A stretch of 64,000 nt of DNA from Brachynemurus nebulosus (lineage: Eukaryota > Arthropoda > Insecta > Neuroptera > Myrmeleontidae). The notes beneath the pieces were generated by a model that saw nothing but the letters and a program-made list of their open reading frames with translations, did not search any database and was not told where the DNA came from. Shown piece after piece: positions 48,647-57,610 of this stretch. The stretch lies in contig JAPWDM010000005.1 of NCBI GenBank assembly GCA_035578155.1, positions 53,512,454 through 53,576,453 of the forward strand. The letters are read 5' to 3'. Every line of letters starts with the position of its first letter. Position 1 is the stretch's first letter. Both the position numbers and the translations under genes were made by a program.

Positions 48647-48685
48647 TATATATAAGTAGAGAAGCAATAAATCATTGAACAGTTA
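48647..48685 (+). promoter_or_regulatory. TATA + initiator core promoter of the zinc-finger gene
   Basis: TATATATAAG lies at 48647-48656 and CAGTT at 48680-48684. Counting from the TATATAAG start (48649) to the initiator A (48681) gives 32 nt, as in the other promoters of this element. It sits immediately after the TGAGTCA array and 44 nt before the ATG. Confidence 0.7.
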
Positions 48686-48724
48686 TTCATTTACTAGCGA
48701 ACGCTTCAGACCTCCCGCTGAACG

Positions 48725-49711
48725 ATGTATAATTGTGATTTTTGTGGTAAAGCATTTACGCTAAAGTCTAATCTTTCTAGACACTTAAATGTTCAACATA
48801 ATTCGTTAAGCAATATTAATGATGGTACGATTGGAAATAATGATAACTCATCAAGCAAATTCATACCATATGATGCTAATAATAAAACACCTGATGATAT
48901 CTCTATATCTAGATTTGATGATAATGATGATGAAAATACATCTCAACTACAGCATGATATTGATTACTCTGAAGCAATCTTGAATTCGTTTGACCAAAAA
49001 AGGATAGATGCTGCAACTGAAGCCATTCAAACCAAATTTAACTCTTTGAAAAGAGGAGAAAACCGTCGTCAATCTGAAAACGAGAAAGATAGTTGGTCTA
49101 ATGAAAGTAAGCAAGTAAATCACTTAACAGCAATTAATAACAATTGCAATGAAACAACCTCCTCTTCACAACTAACTAAACTTCTAGGAACTGCTTTAGA
49201 TATTATAATGTTAAAAGAGGTTCGAAACGCTGACTCGGAAAATGAAGCGAAAATTGTCAATCAGGTTAAACCAATAAGCTTAAAACGTCATATAGCTTCA
49301 AATGGAAATGTCGAAAACGGGGCCTTAGCTAAGCATTTTAAGCAAGACAACTTGAGAGAGTCTAGAAATGTTAACATACAATCGAAAAAAATAAAATACT
49401 GGCATAATCCTAATACTTTAATAGATGAATTACAACGTTTATACGAGACTTCAGAGACTGGTGAAAAAATACTCCATATTATTCGAAGTTTAGAGGAAAA
49501 TAAAAATATGTTGTTGTTTAACGTTTACGATCGAGAAGATTTAATCAAAGAGTTAAATGCTTTAAAAGAAACTACTGTTGGTCGAGAAATATTCTCTATA
49601 CTTCGCGAACTTCAAAAGGCTGATATTATTGAACCACTAGGTGATTATCTGGATGAAACTGATAAAGAAGATGCTAGCGATTATGATGATGATGATGATG
49701 ATGATGATTAA
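48725..49711 (+). CDS. C2H2 zinc-finger protein with acidic tail, 328 aa
   Basis: The ATG opens directly into one classical C2H2 finger (Cys4, Cys7, His20, His25; CDFCGKAFTLKSNLSRH). A long polar, Asn/Asp/Ser-rich linker of about 190 residues follows. Residues 231-258 and 271-298 form two copies of a helical motif of pattern L-I-x-E-L-x-x-L-x-E-T-x-x-G-x-x-I-x-x-I-x-R-x-L. The protein ends in a run of Asp. It is probably nuclear and nucleic-acid binding, perhaps a regulator or replication accessory of the element; this is inference from the finger alone. An AATAAA at 49849-49854 lies downstream, convergent with a minus-strand poly(A) signal (TTTATT, 49884-49889). I do not recognise the full-length family. 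Confidence 0.8.
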   Translation: MYNCDFCGKAFTLKSNLSRHLNVQHNSLSNINDGTIGNNDNSSSKFIPYDANNKTPDDISISRFDDNDDENTSQLQHDIDYSEAILNSFDQKRIDAATEAIQTKFNSLKRGENRRQSENEKDSWSNESKQVNHLTAINNNCNETTSSSQLTKLLGTALDIIMLKEVRNADSENEAKIVNQVKPISLKRHIASNGNVENGALAKHFKQDNLRESRNVNIQSKKIKYWHNPNTLIDELQRLYETSETGEKILHIIRSLEENKNMLLFNVYDREDLIKELNALKETTVGREIFSILRELQKADIIEPLGDYLDETDKEDASDYDDDDDDDD

Positions 49712-49990
49712 TTGATTATCCGCATTAAGAATTTACTGAATTTTGAAGAACACCACCGTATAAGAAGCAGCAGTTATCCCTCATTAAAGTGTATATTTTA
49801 TTTTTATATTATTTAACCCTGTAAGATAAAAAGGTTTTTTTTTTTTCAAATAAATAACACATATATGTAAATAATTATTGTTCTTTATTTTTAAAATATA
49901 AGTATGAATACAAAATATTTTCACAGTAAATGTATATGTAATATTTTTTACAATAAATGTATATGAAATATTTTTTACAATAAATAAATA

Positions 49991-50803
49991 TTAAAAATTG
50001 TATGATTTGTTTATATATTCAATAAGACCCGAACGTAATTGTTTCATGTTTTCAGGTAACTGATCCCATACTTGACAAATTCGTTGTGCATATTCGGGTA
50101 TCATATATGCATACAGATGTTGCACCCAAATAACATATTTCAATAGTTGTTTTGTTAAGTATAATAACATATCAAAATTTCTGACTTTTGTATACAAATA
50201 AGGATGAGTCAGAAATATGTCTTCAACGTGTGAAATCCGTGTTGCAAATGTCAATGGTTCACCAACGGGCGGTTGAAAGTTTTCCTCCATTTTCACGCCA
50301 TTCTTGCACATTTCACAGCGAATTTTCAAACCAGGTGGTCCATCAATATGATCTTGTTGCCATGGTCGATTATAATGTTCAAAACATGGTTCACATTCTT
50401 GAAACATGGCTCGGTAATCGGATGGTAACCAAATCCAGGCGCGTTGTATGATTTTCACACCATAACTTTTCAGCACATTCAAACTGATCCACTTGTAGAT
50501 TTGAAGAAATGTTTCCAAAATCAGTTCGTTCAGTAGCATTGGTTCACGTTCGAAAAATTCACCAATTGAAACATCCATTTTATCCCACTCCATTGATTCC
50601 GGTTCAGACAATTTCAAATTTTGCATTTTTACAATAGCATCAATTGTTTTTTCATAGGTATCAACCCGTTTACGTAGTTTATCCAGTTCACTTGAAAATA
50701 TTTGTAGCCGTTTCCAGTAAGCCGATGATGACGATGCCATTTCCACTTGCGTACTAATTTTAACGTTGTTGATATTCAGTAATTTAACGAGTAATGTCCC
50801 CAT
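49991..50803 (-). CDS. Zinc-ribbon-like helical protein, 270 aa (249 aa from internal Met22)
   Basis: The ORF starts with ATG at 50803, overlapping the last 28 nt of the polymerase ORF in another frame. A second ATG at 50740 (MASSSS) would give 249 aa and clear the overlap. Residues 31-60 are charged and helical, possibly coiled coil. Cys137, Cys140, Cys163 and Cys166 form a CX2C-X22-CX2C zinc-ribbon pattern. The C-terminal third is helical and aromatic, with no transmembrane segment. I do not recognise the family. No TATA/initiator pair was found directly upstream, unlike the other three genes, so it may be expressed from the polymerase transcript or from an unseen promoter. A plausible poly(A) signal is at 49889-49884. 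Confidence 0.7.
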   Translation of the reverse strand: MGTLLVKLLNINNVKISTQVEMASSSSAYWKRLQIFSSELDKLRKRVDTYEKTIDAIVKMQNLKLSEPESMEWDKMDVSIGEFFEREPMLLNELILETFLQIYKWISLNVLKSYGVKIIQRAWIWLPSDYRAMFQECEPCFEHYNRPWQQDHIDGPPGLKIRCEMCKNGVKMEENFQPPVGEPLTFATRISHVEDIFLTHPYLYTKVRNFDMLLYLTKQLLKYVIWVQHLYAYMIPEYAQRICQVWDQLPENMKQLRSGLIEYINKSYNF

Positions 50804-53800
50804 GCTAAAGTATCCGTTTCCCCCTCCACAATATGTCGTTTCGTATCGTACGGGCTGAGCGCCACCTTGTTCTGAGTTACACTATACACATTATGTTTTT
50901 TCGATTGTATCAGATTTTGTTGTCGGTTTATGATTGTATGGTGTTTTAGACAGTCCACGTAATCGTTGAAAGTTATCGTTTTCTTAACCACAGAGTTCTT
51001 TACACCTTTCGCTTTCTTCGTGTGATCCTCGCCGTCCACTTGACAACTATACATTTTCGATCTTAAGCCCACAAATTTTGTAAATATTCGTCCATTTAGC
51101 TCATCCTTCATTAACCCGGGTATTTTCTTATTTAGTCTAGGCATGTTATATTGATTATCCGCGCTGTAATCCGACCTATCAAAGTATTGAATATCACGTT
51201 TCATTATTTCGTAAATATCTGGGCATTTTATCTCGTAAATTAACGAATCCGTGTCTGTGTAGAGTAATTTGCTGTTGTTCCCGAACGTTGGCTGTATGTA
51301 GTTGTAATGAAAATCGTAGACACATGTTTTCGAAATATCCAGAATTGCTTGCCCGACGTATATTGGTTTGTTCATAAACACTTCCGTTTTTCGTAGTTCG
51401 ACTGCAATAAGATTCTCGTCAAATATGGTGCGGCTGTGGAAATTCGGTTTTGCTATCATAACTTCCGCACCATATCGTCCATACCATTTCGTTAACAGTT
51501 TCACAATCGAGTGTTTCCGTACGTTTTCCATCGTTTTTCCGAAGACCGCGTTGTTGAGTAGCTTGTAGAGATTTTTCTCGAATTCGTTTCCCGCCGTTTG
51601 TCTTAGAGCTGTGTTTAAATCTATGTAGGATTTAAGCCATGGTGATTGATCGAATTGTAGCACTCTATGTATTTTCTTTAATTTCATCCCGTGTTGTAGA
51701 CATTGTTTCAGGTTCCGATAGTGTATCACGTATTTCTGTTTGTTGTATAGCGTTGCCAGTAACATTTCCTGTTTAGTACCGGGTGCACACATTCTCTCTG
51801 GACATAATGGTAAATCGTTGTGCTTATCATGCAGTTCTCTCGGGTATTCCAAATCCACTTCCAGTAAATATCCTATTGGTGAATCATCAGGTATTTGTTG
51901 AACATCTATTTCGGTATTATCCATCCATTTGAAATTTCCCGTTGGTAAGTATTGTGACATTGCCCATCCATATAAGTTGTTCACGTCATAGTACATCAGG
52001 TATTTTGATTCCTCGTCCGGATCGTAGGTGTTCATATATTTATTGTTTGCTGTCGCGTATCGGTTACTACACTGGCTCAATCCACCTCGAATACCACGTT
52101 CAATGAATAATAATTGGTCCACATCAGATATCAGTTCTAACTCTACATATTTTAAGGCTGCATCCCACGTAAGTCCCGGCGTCGTGTAGTAATGAGCAGG
52201 ATCCAATCCGTGTGTGCGCATGCACGTATCCCGAAAATTCTCGAAAACATCCGCGAGTAGTAGTATGTCCGTTTTCATATATAAATCCGAGTATTCTCCA
52301 AGCGTCTGTATGTTGAATGTATCCCAAACTTTTTGTGCGTGTGTATAGTCATCCATGGTAATATCGTTATCGTTCAGTTGATTGTAGAATTTCTCCCGTG
52401 ATGGTAAACATGTTTCTTCCAATTTATCCCAGCTAGATATGTAGTCGTATGGAAAAACACCTTTGCGCGTAAGTAATTTGTAATCGGTATCCGGAAATTG
52501 TGATTTAACTATGTTGAACTCGTTGAGATATGAAGATAATTTATCCAAACTTGATGCCATAAATCGGAAAGAGTCGATGAATCTAAATGTAATTTCGCTG
52601 CCCGTAACATGTTTAGTGAATGCAATATATCGTTCCTTGTTGATTGGTAGTAAGTCGACACGTCCCTCGAATGCTGTTGCTATATCCTTTATTACGAAAT
52701 GTGCATCATAACCACTCAAGTTGTGGAATACAACAGGAATCATATGAAAATCCTTATAATTCAAGTTGCATCCCTTGTGCGCAGGTCCATTGTATTCGCC
52801 GGTGAAGTGGTTATGATCACGAACCACAATATCCTCAAGTTTGAATGGTTTCTCGCAGATGTGGCACCCGGTACTTCGTTGTTTAAGTTGCTGTTGTTCC
52901 TCTGGTGTTAACTCGTTCATTGGTATTATGTTGTCATATATGGGTTCCAAGATATTTTCACGTAATGTTGCCAGTTTTTCCGCGAACCATTTTTCGCAAT
53001 TTGGCCCGCGGTATGATCGATAGTAGCTTAGTTGATTGTTGTAGGAGCAGTGAAAGTAGTAACCGATACTGTATGCCCGATGTTGTTGGTACGTTGTTGT
53101 ATTCTTCTGATTTCCGTTATCCGTCACAGGTTGTAGGAATGACTCGACGTCCGCGTAAATTATAAATGGAACACGTTTTTTGTTGCTATAATTCTTGAAC
53201 GATATGTATTTGCTTTTCCCTTCTGGCATTATCACCCGACAGTTGTTCATATTCACGCAGTCTTCCGTATGTTTAATCAGTTTATCCTCCGTATGAAAGT
53301 AATTTAAGCATCGATCACAGATGTACTTTTTTCCATTACGATTTGATAGTTGTCTTGACACGAGTTTTGATAAGTCCTTAATCCAGCAGAAATGGTAGCG
53401 TAAATCTTGATCGTTGTCCTGTTCGTTGTCCTCATCCTCGTAATACTCGTTCTGGATCATTAAAAGGTTTATGTGGTTTTGTTTCTTCTCTTTTGTTAGC
53501 GCAGCAGGTACGGTTTCAAAATGTCCATTTTGTTTTTTTAGCATAAACACGTTGACTGATATTGTTGGGTTCTGTTTCTCGAATTTGCTCAGTTGTTGGA
53601 TCGTCATTGGAAATTGTATCCCGTCTAAATTTAGCACCGTTGAGTAGTGTGGGTACGCTGATGTTCTGTTAACACTCCCTTGCTTTGCTGGATAAAGTGC
53701 TGATACCACTGCCCACGCGAAACAGGCGTCATCGTTGCAGTTTTTTACGTTGATACATGCTTTTTTCGTTTTTATTTCTTGAGGTAATTCGATGTAGCTT

Positions 53801-54251
53801 GATCCACGGAAAGGTGTATACTTGTTGATGTTCACAGCTAGGTTGATTATGCTTGATAAAGCCCATCCGCTCCCCGACTCGGTAAACTCGCTCAATTTTC
53901 TCAAAATTGGTTCCCGTACATGTTCCATGTAGCACTGTTTTAGGTTTGTTCCACGATCTATTATGATATTCGGTGTATTGAAGTGTTTCATGTCGTATTT
54001 ATCCTCGTCACCATCAGTTTTCACAAATAACCCGCAAAACGTTGTGTTGACTTTTATCGTTAAGTATTTTTTTAATATATTTTGTATTCGCCGAGTGAAC
54101 ATCGATGTAGCGTCGTCTAAAAAGTCCTTTGGCTCTATGTGTGTTATGTTGGTAACCACTCCCGTTCGTATTCGACTTGCAAATGCGGATTCCACGTCAG
54201 CCCATTGAATTCTATCAGATCTTTTACCTTGATTTCGATTCATGCCGGCAC
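50776..54251 (-). CDS. Protein-primed family B DNA polymerase with endonuclease VII-like motif, exon 2
   Basis: This is the replicative polymerase of the element. Numbering from the open frame at 54264 (TTG codon; first ATG at residue 8, 54243): residues about 170-187 hold a Cys-rich block (CINVKN..CFAWAV) of unknown role. A C2H2 finger lies at 316-336, Exo I Asp371/Glu373 in YADVES, and an endonuclease VII-like zinc/HNH motif at 467-503 (CHIC, then DHNH and GCNLNY). Exo II is FHNLSGYD at 513-520 and Exo III Y662..D666. Pol motif A is YYDVNNLYG at 758-766, motif B KLLNNAVFGKT at 901-911 and motif C YTDTDS at 1002-1007, so catalytic residues appear intact. This layout is typical of DNA_pol_B_2 enzymes of Polinton-like elements. 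A splice acceptor (TTGTTTCAG) ends at 54252, and codon phase joins it in frame to the upstream exon, for about 1,240 aa in total. Confidence 0.9.
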
Positions 54252-54440
54252 CTGAAACAATCAATATAAAAAAAAATTATTTATCAAATTTATAAAAAAT
54301 CATTAAAAAAAAAAAAATTATTTATCAAATTTATAAAAAATCATTAAAAAAAAAATTATTTAAAAAACTTACCATGTTGATATATCAAAATTATAAAAAA
54401 AGAATCATTAAAAAATAAATTTATATTTGAAAAAACTTAC
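54252..54440 (-). other. 189-nt intron of the polymerase gene with a duplicated donor
   Basis: It is very AT-rich. It has GTAAGT at the 5' end (54440) and TTGTTTCAG at the 3' end. A second CATGGTAAGT copy lies inside, exon-side base at 54373, and an AT-rich segment of about 46-50 bp is repeated between 54270 and 54420. Use of the inner donor would retain the in-frame stop near 54421 and truncate the product. Confidence 0.7.
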
Positions 54441-54687
54441 CATGTTTTCGTAGCGCCTTCATTCTGATTCGAAATCCTTTCATTTTTCCCGCACATGACT
54501 CGAAGTGTTTCCGTTGTCCCAAATTTTCCGCTCCACGTATAGCCTTGTTGATTAGTCGTATATTGGTATTTGTATGTTTCATCCATTTTTCCAGTTCATC
54601 TGCATCCCGGGTATCCATTTCCAGTAATGATAGCGCGTTTCGTACATTTTCCACCATTCTAGTTGTCACGTCGTTTAATGAAGCCAT
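54441..54687 (-). CDS. First coding exon of the polymerase gene (N-terminal 83-residue module)
   Basis: An ATG at 54687 opens 82 codons plus one base, ending at a strong donor (G|GTAAGT, exon end 54441). The next acceptor, at 54252, restores exactly the reading frame of the polymerase ORF through a shared glycine codon. The encoded module is helical and basic toward its end, with one Cys. Its position suggests an N-terminal addition, perhaps part of the priming or terminal-protein region of a protein-primed polymerase (inference). If unspliced, the frame stops after five more codons, giving an 88-aa product. Confidence 0.75.
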
Positions 54688-54771
54688 TGTTGTATTTTAA
54701 TTTAAAAAAAAAAAACCTCGATACAAATTCTTGCAACAATAACAATATTAACTGCTTGAAGTTTGCTGAAG

Positions 54772-54807
54772 AAGTGATTTGAGGGAACACGCAGACCTCA
54801 ATTTATA
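54772..54807 (-). promoter_or_regulatory. TATA + initiator core promoter of the polymerase gene
   Basis: On the minus strand TATAAAT begins at 54807 and an initiator-like TCACTT spans 54777-54772. The T-to-A distance is 32 nt, identical to the other two promoters of the element. The leader to the ATG at 54687 is about 87 nt. Confidence 0.7.
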
Positions 54808-55437
54808 CGATTTTGACTGCTCGAAAAATTCTGGAGGGGAATCACAAAAAATGCTGGCTCAGAATTTTTACAACGCAAATAACCGAAGGTCAAATGTCAA
54901 ATTCCGAGAAATTTATTTCGCATTTGAAACCTAATAAAAGAATTGCTGACTAATCTTAAATAAACATTTTTTAAAATTAAACCTTATATAAAAAAATTGA
55001 AAAAACCCCCGATTATTATCAGGCCATAAATTAAAAATTCCGAGAAAATTTATTCGTATTTGAGATCAAACAAAGAAATTGCTGTGTTGTCAAAATCTTA
55101 AATAAACATTTTTAAAATTAAAACATGTCTTATATAAATAAATTAAAAAAATATCTGAGTATGAGTCAGCAAAATCTTAAATAAACACACAGCTATATTA
55201 ATAATTTATGAGGACATTAATGTAAACAAATTTATTTCAATTCAACAAGTTGTGACATGTTTTTAAATAAAATTCCCCTCCGACTATGATGTAAACATAT
55301 CATGAAATTACAAATAGTTAGCTAAAAAAGCTTAAATAAACAAACTCAAACCATATAAAAAGTTACGAGTTTATTTAATAAATAAACAACTTATAAAGTG
55401 CTGACCACATATCCCCTGAGGTACAGCTGACACCCAA
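54808..55437. other. Non-coding interior between polymerase promoter and right TIR
   Basis: There is no supported gene. It contains repeated short segments such as CTTAAATAAAC and AAATTCCGAGAAA (54900-55200), suggesting local duplication. Confidence 0.5.
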
Positions 55438-56688
55438 ATTTCCGGCAGTACAGTAGCGGTCAGAAATCTGGACTCTGGAGTCTGGAGTCTGAAGTCATGA
55501 TTGCGGCTAGCGCTTGGTACAGTGCCCCCACAAAATTTAGCGGCCGCCCCTTGGGTTAGGGTATTCTCCATATTTTTAACTTGGTAGTGTACCTTTCGTT
55601 TAAAATGACGCAATTAAGGCAAGCGCGTGTTGGGGTCAAGGTTTGCACGTACACAAAATAAGTACAGTACGCTTCAAAAAGTGATAGGATACCTTTTTGG
55701 CCAGGGGGGTCCACACTTTTGACACGGCAGTGTACCAAAAATTTAAGTACAGTACGGTGTCAAAAGTTTGGGGCCACTCCTGGGTTAGGGTATTCCCCAC
55801 ATTTTTTGACGTGATAGATCGTTTAAGATGACGCAATTAAGGCAAGCGCGTGTTGGGGTCAAGGTTTGCACGTATAGTACGCTTCAAAAAGTGATAGGAT
55901 ACCTTTTTGGCCAGGGGGGGTCCACACTTTTGACACGGCACTGTACCAAAAATTTAAGTACAGTACGGTGTCAAAAGTTTGGGGCCACTCCTGGGTTAGG
56001 GTATTCCCCACATTTTTTGACGTGATAGTTCGTTTAAGATGACGCAATTAAGGCAAGCGCGTGTTGGGGTCAAGGTTTGCACGTATTGTACGCTTCAAAA
56101 AGTGATAGGATACCTTTTTGGCCAGGGGGGTCCACACTTTTGACACGGCAGTGTACCAAAAATTTAAGTACAGTACGGTGTCAAAAGTTTGGGGCCACCC
56201 CCGAGTTAGGGTAACCCCACATTTTTGACGCGGTAGTGTACCCCATCTATCAAATTGTAACCTAAAATTCAGTCTGCGCATGCGTCGTGTACTTAAATTC
56301 AGTCTGCGCATGCGTTAGGTTTGCATTCAAAAACTACGTCAGTGGTGGCGGGTAATGGGTTAACACAAAACCAAATTGTTATAAGTAAATTGTGATGGCG
56401 CATAATGGGTTAACATAAATTAATTTGGTTGCTGGTGATGACTCATGTGTTTGGAATTTCAAGGCCAACAGTAAGAGTGAGTGTTGTGGTCAAATGTCAA
56501 CAACAAATTTTAAATACATGTACTCAGTACGTGCCGGGTCAAAGGTTAAGGTTTGCACATCGATACAGTTTGATGACTCATCAGTTCGGAATGTCTAGTA
56601 CCGTAAAGTTACACGATTTCAAACATTGGCAAAAGGATTCAAGTTGCTTAGTTTTGCGGTGCTCCAGCTCTCTCATAGCCTATCTACT
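55438..56688. repeat. Right terminal inverted repeat, about 1,251 bp
   Basis: It is the reverse complement of 44698-45738 but about 210 bp longer. The extra length equals one more copy of the internal tandem unit (around 55640-55850). The outer end is AGCCTATCTACT at 56688. Confidence 0.85.
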
Positions 56689-56694
56689 AAAACA
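56689..56694. repeat. Right 6-bp target-site duplication AAAACA
   Basis: This is the exact match of the left copy at 44692-44697. The length fits Polinton-type integration. Confidence 0.85.
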
Positions 56695-57610
56695 CTTCAC
56701 ATTCAAAAAATACATCTTATCATACTAAGCAAAAATAGGCATTACATTAAAGTTGATCTTTAGGGTACTAGGGTTCTAAAAACAACCCAAAATATACAGC
56801 TGGACAGATCTTGACCAAATTTCTATCAAATAGTATTGAAAGGCAAAAAAATTAACTTGATGTCAATATTATTCCCCCTTCCCCTCCCCCCACCTATAGA
56901 ATATATTTATATGTTACTTGGAATCGGGTACGAGATCGCCATAGAAGTTTTCATTTCAGTCGTACGGTCTTAAGCATACTCAAAATTTTTTTTACGTTCT
57001 TTTGTTTTCTTTTTTCAAAGACCCTATATTTCTTACCAGAATTGAAAAATTTTTGAAATTTTGCAGCAAGGTAGGAGTTGTAACATACTTCCAATCGTCA
57101 ATGGATTTTTTCAAAATAGATAAAGGTAACTTGAAATATCAACTTGCAACAACTATCTTCCGACAGCTTTCCTTAAAAATGCACCTAATTTACCCTCAAA
57201 ATTTTAAAATTAATTTTACTCCTTTGTAAGGTTTGAACGCAATAGCCTTTCTCATTGGAATTTTTTTGGCTACTCTTCATAAATGCTTATATATAGATCC
57301 CTTATCAATTACTGACCCCAACCCCTCCCCTCAACAGATTTCAAAAGTGAAAACGGGACGGGAAATTTCTACAACTGGACTGTCAGTTTTTTGTAGACTT
57401 TCTAGTTTCCCCCAAAAGTTAACACCAAATTATAATTGGGCTACCACACTCTATCTCTGTATAGGGCGAACTCAGAAGCTATTCCATAAGTGTTCCATTT
57501 TACCAATTTTGCTATGGAACACTAAAAATAGTAAACTAATAGAAACAGGTAAATACTTAGTTATTTATACTGAAACTTCAAATGGAAACAGGGCCCAATT
57601 ATAAAAGTAG
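56695..57610. other. Non-coding DNA between elements
   Basis: Open frames at 57002-57229 and 57233-57604 lack family resemblance, and the second starts at TTG. Confidence 0.4.

Larger units (their letters stand above)
44698..56688. mobile_element. Polinton/Maverick-like PolB element, integrase-less, 11,991 bp
   Basis: Long inverted repeats begin AGTAGATAGGCT at 44698 and end with the reverse complement at 56688. The flanks carry a perfect 6-bp duplication AAAACA (44692-44697 and 56689-56694). Six-bp duplications, long TIRs, termini starting AG and a protein-primed family B polymerase are established Polinton traits. Inside are four genes: a minus-strand 159-aa protein, a plus-strand zinc-finger protein, a minus-strand zinc-ribbon protein and the minus-strand two-exon polymerase. 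I found no DDE integrase, packaging ATPase, adenain-like protease or jelly-roll capsid ORF, although canonical Polintons are usually longer and carry them. It may be a derivative mobilised in trans or a distinct lineage. All genes except the polymerase-integrase frame break issue of other elements appear open, so decay is slight. Confidence 0.85.

Noticed and set aside
47778..48690. Long open frames on both strands in the 21-bp array (repeat proteins)
   Set aside because: They are open because the unit length is a multiple of three; starts are non-ATG and a 19-bp unit breaks the frame.
57233..57604. 123-codon ORF
   Set aside because: TTG start, no recognised motif, neighbouring sequence is non-coding.
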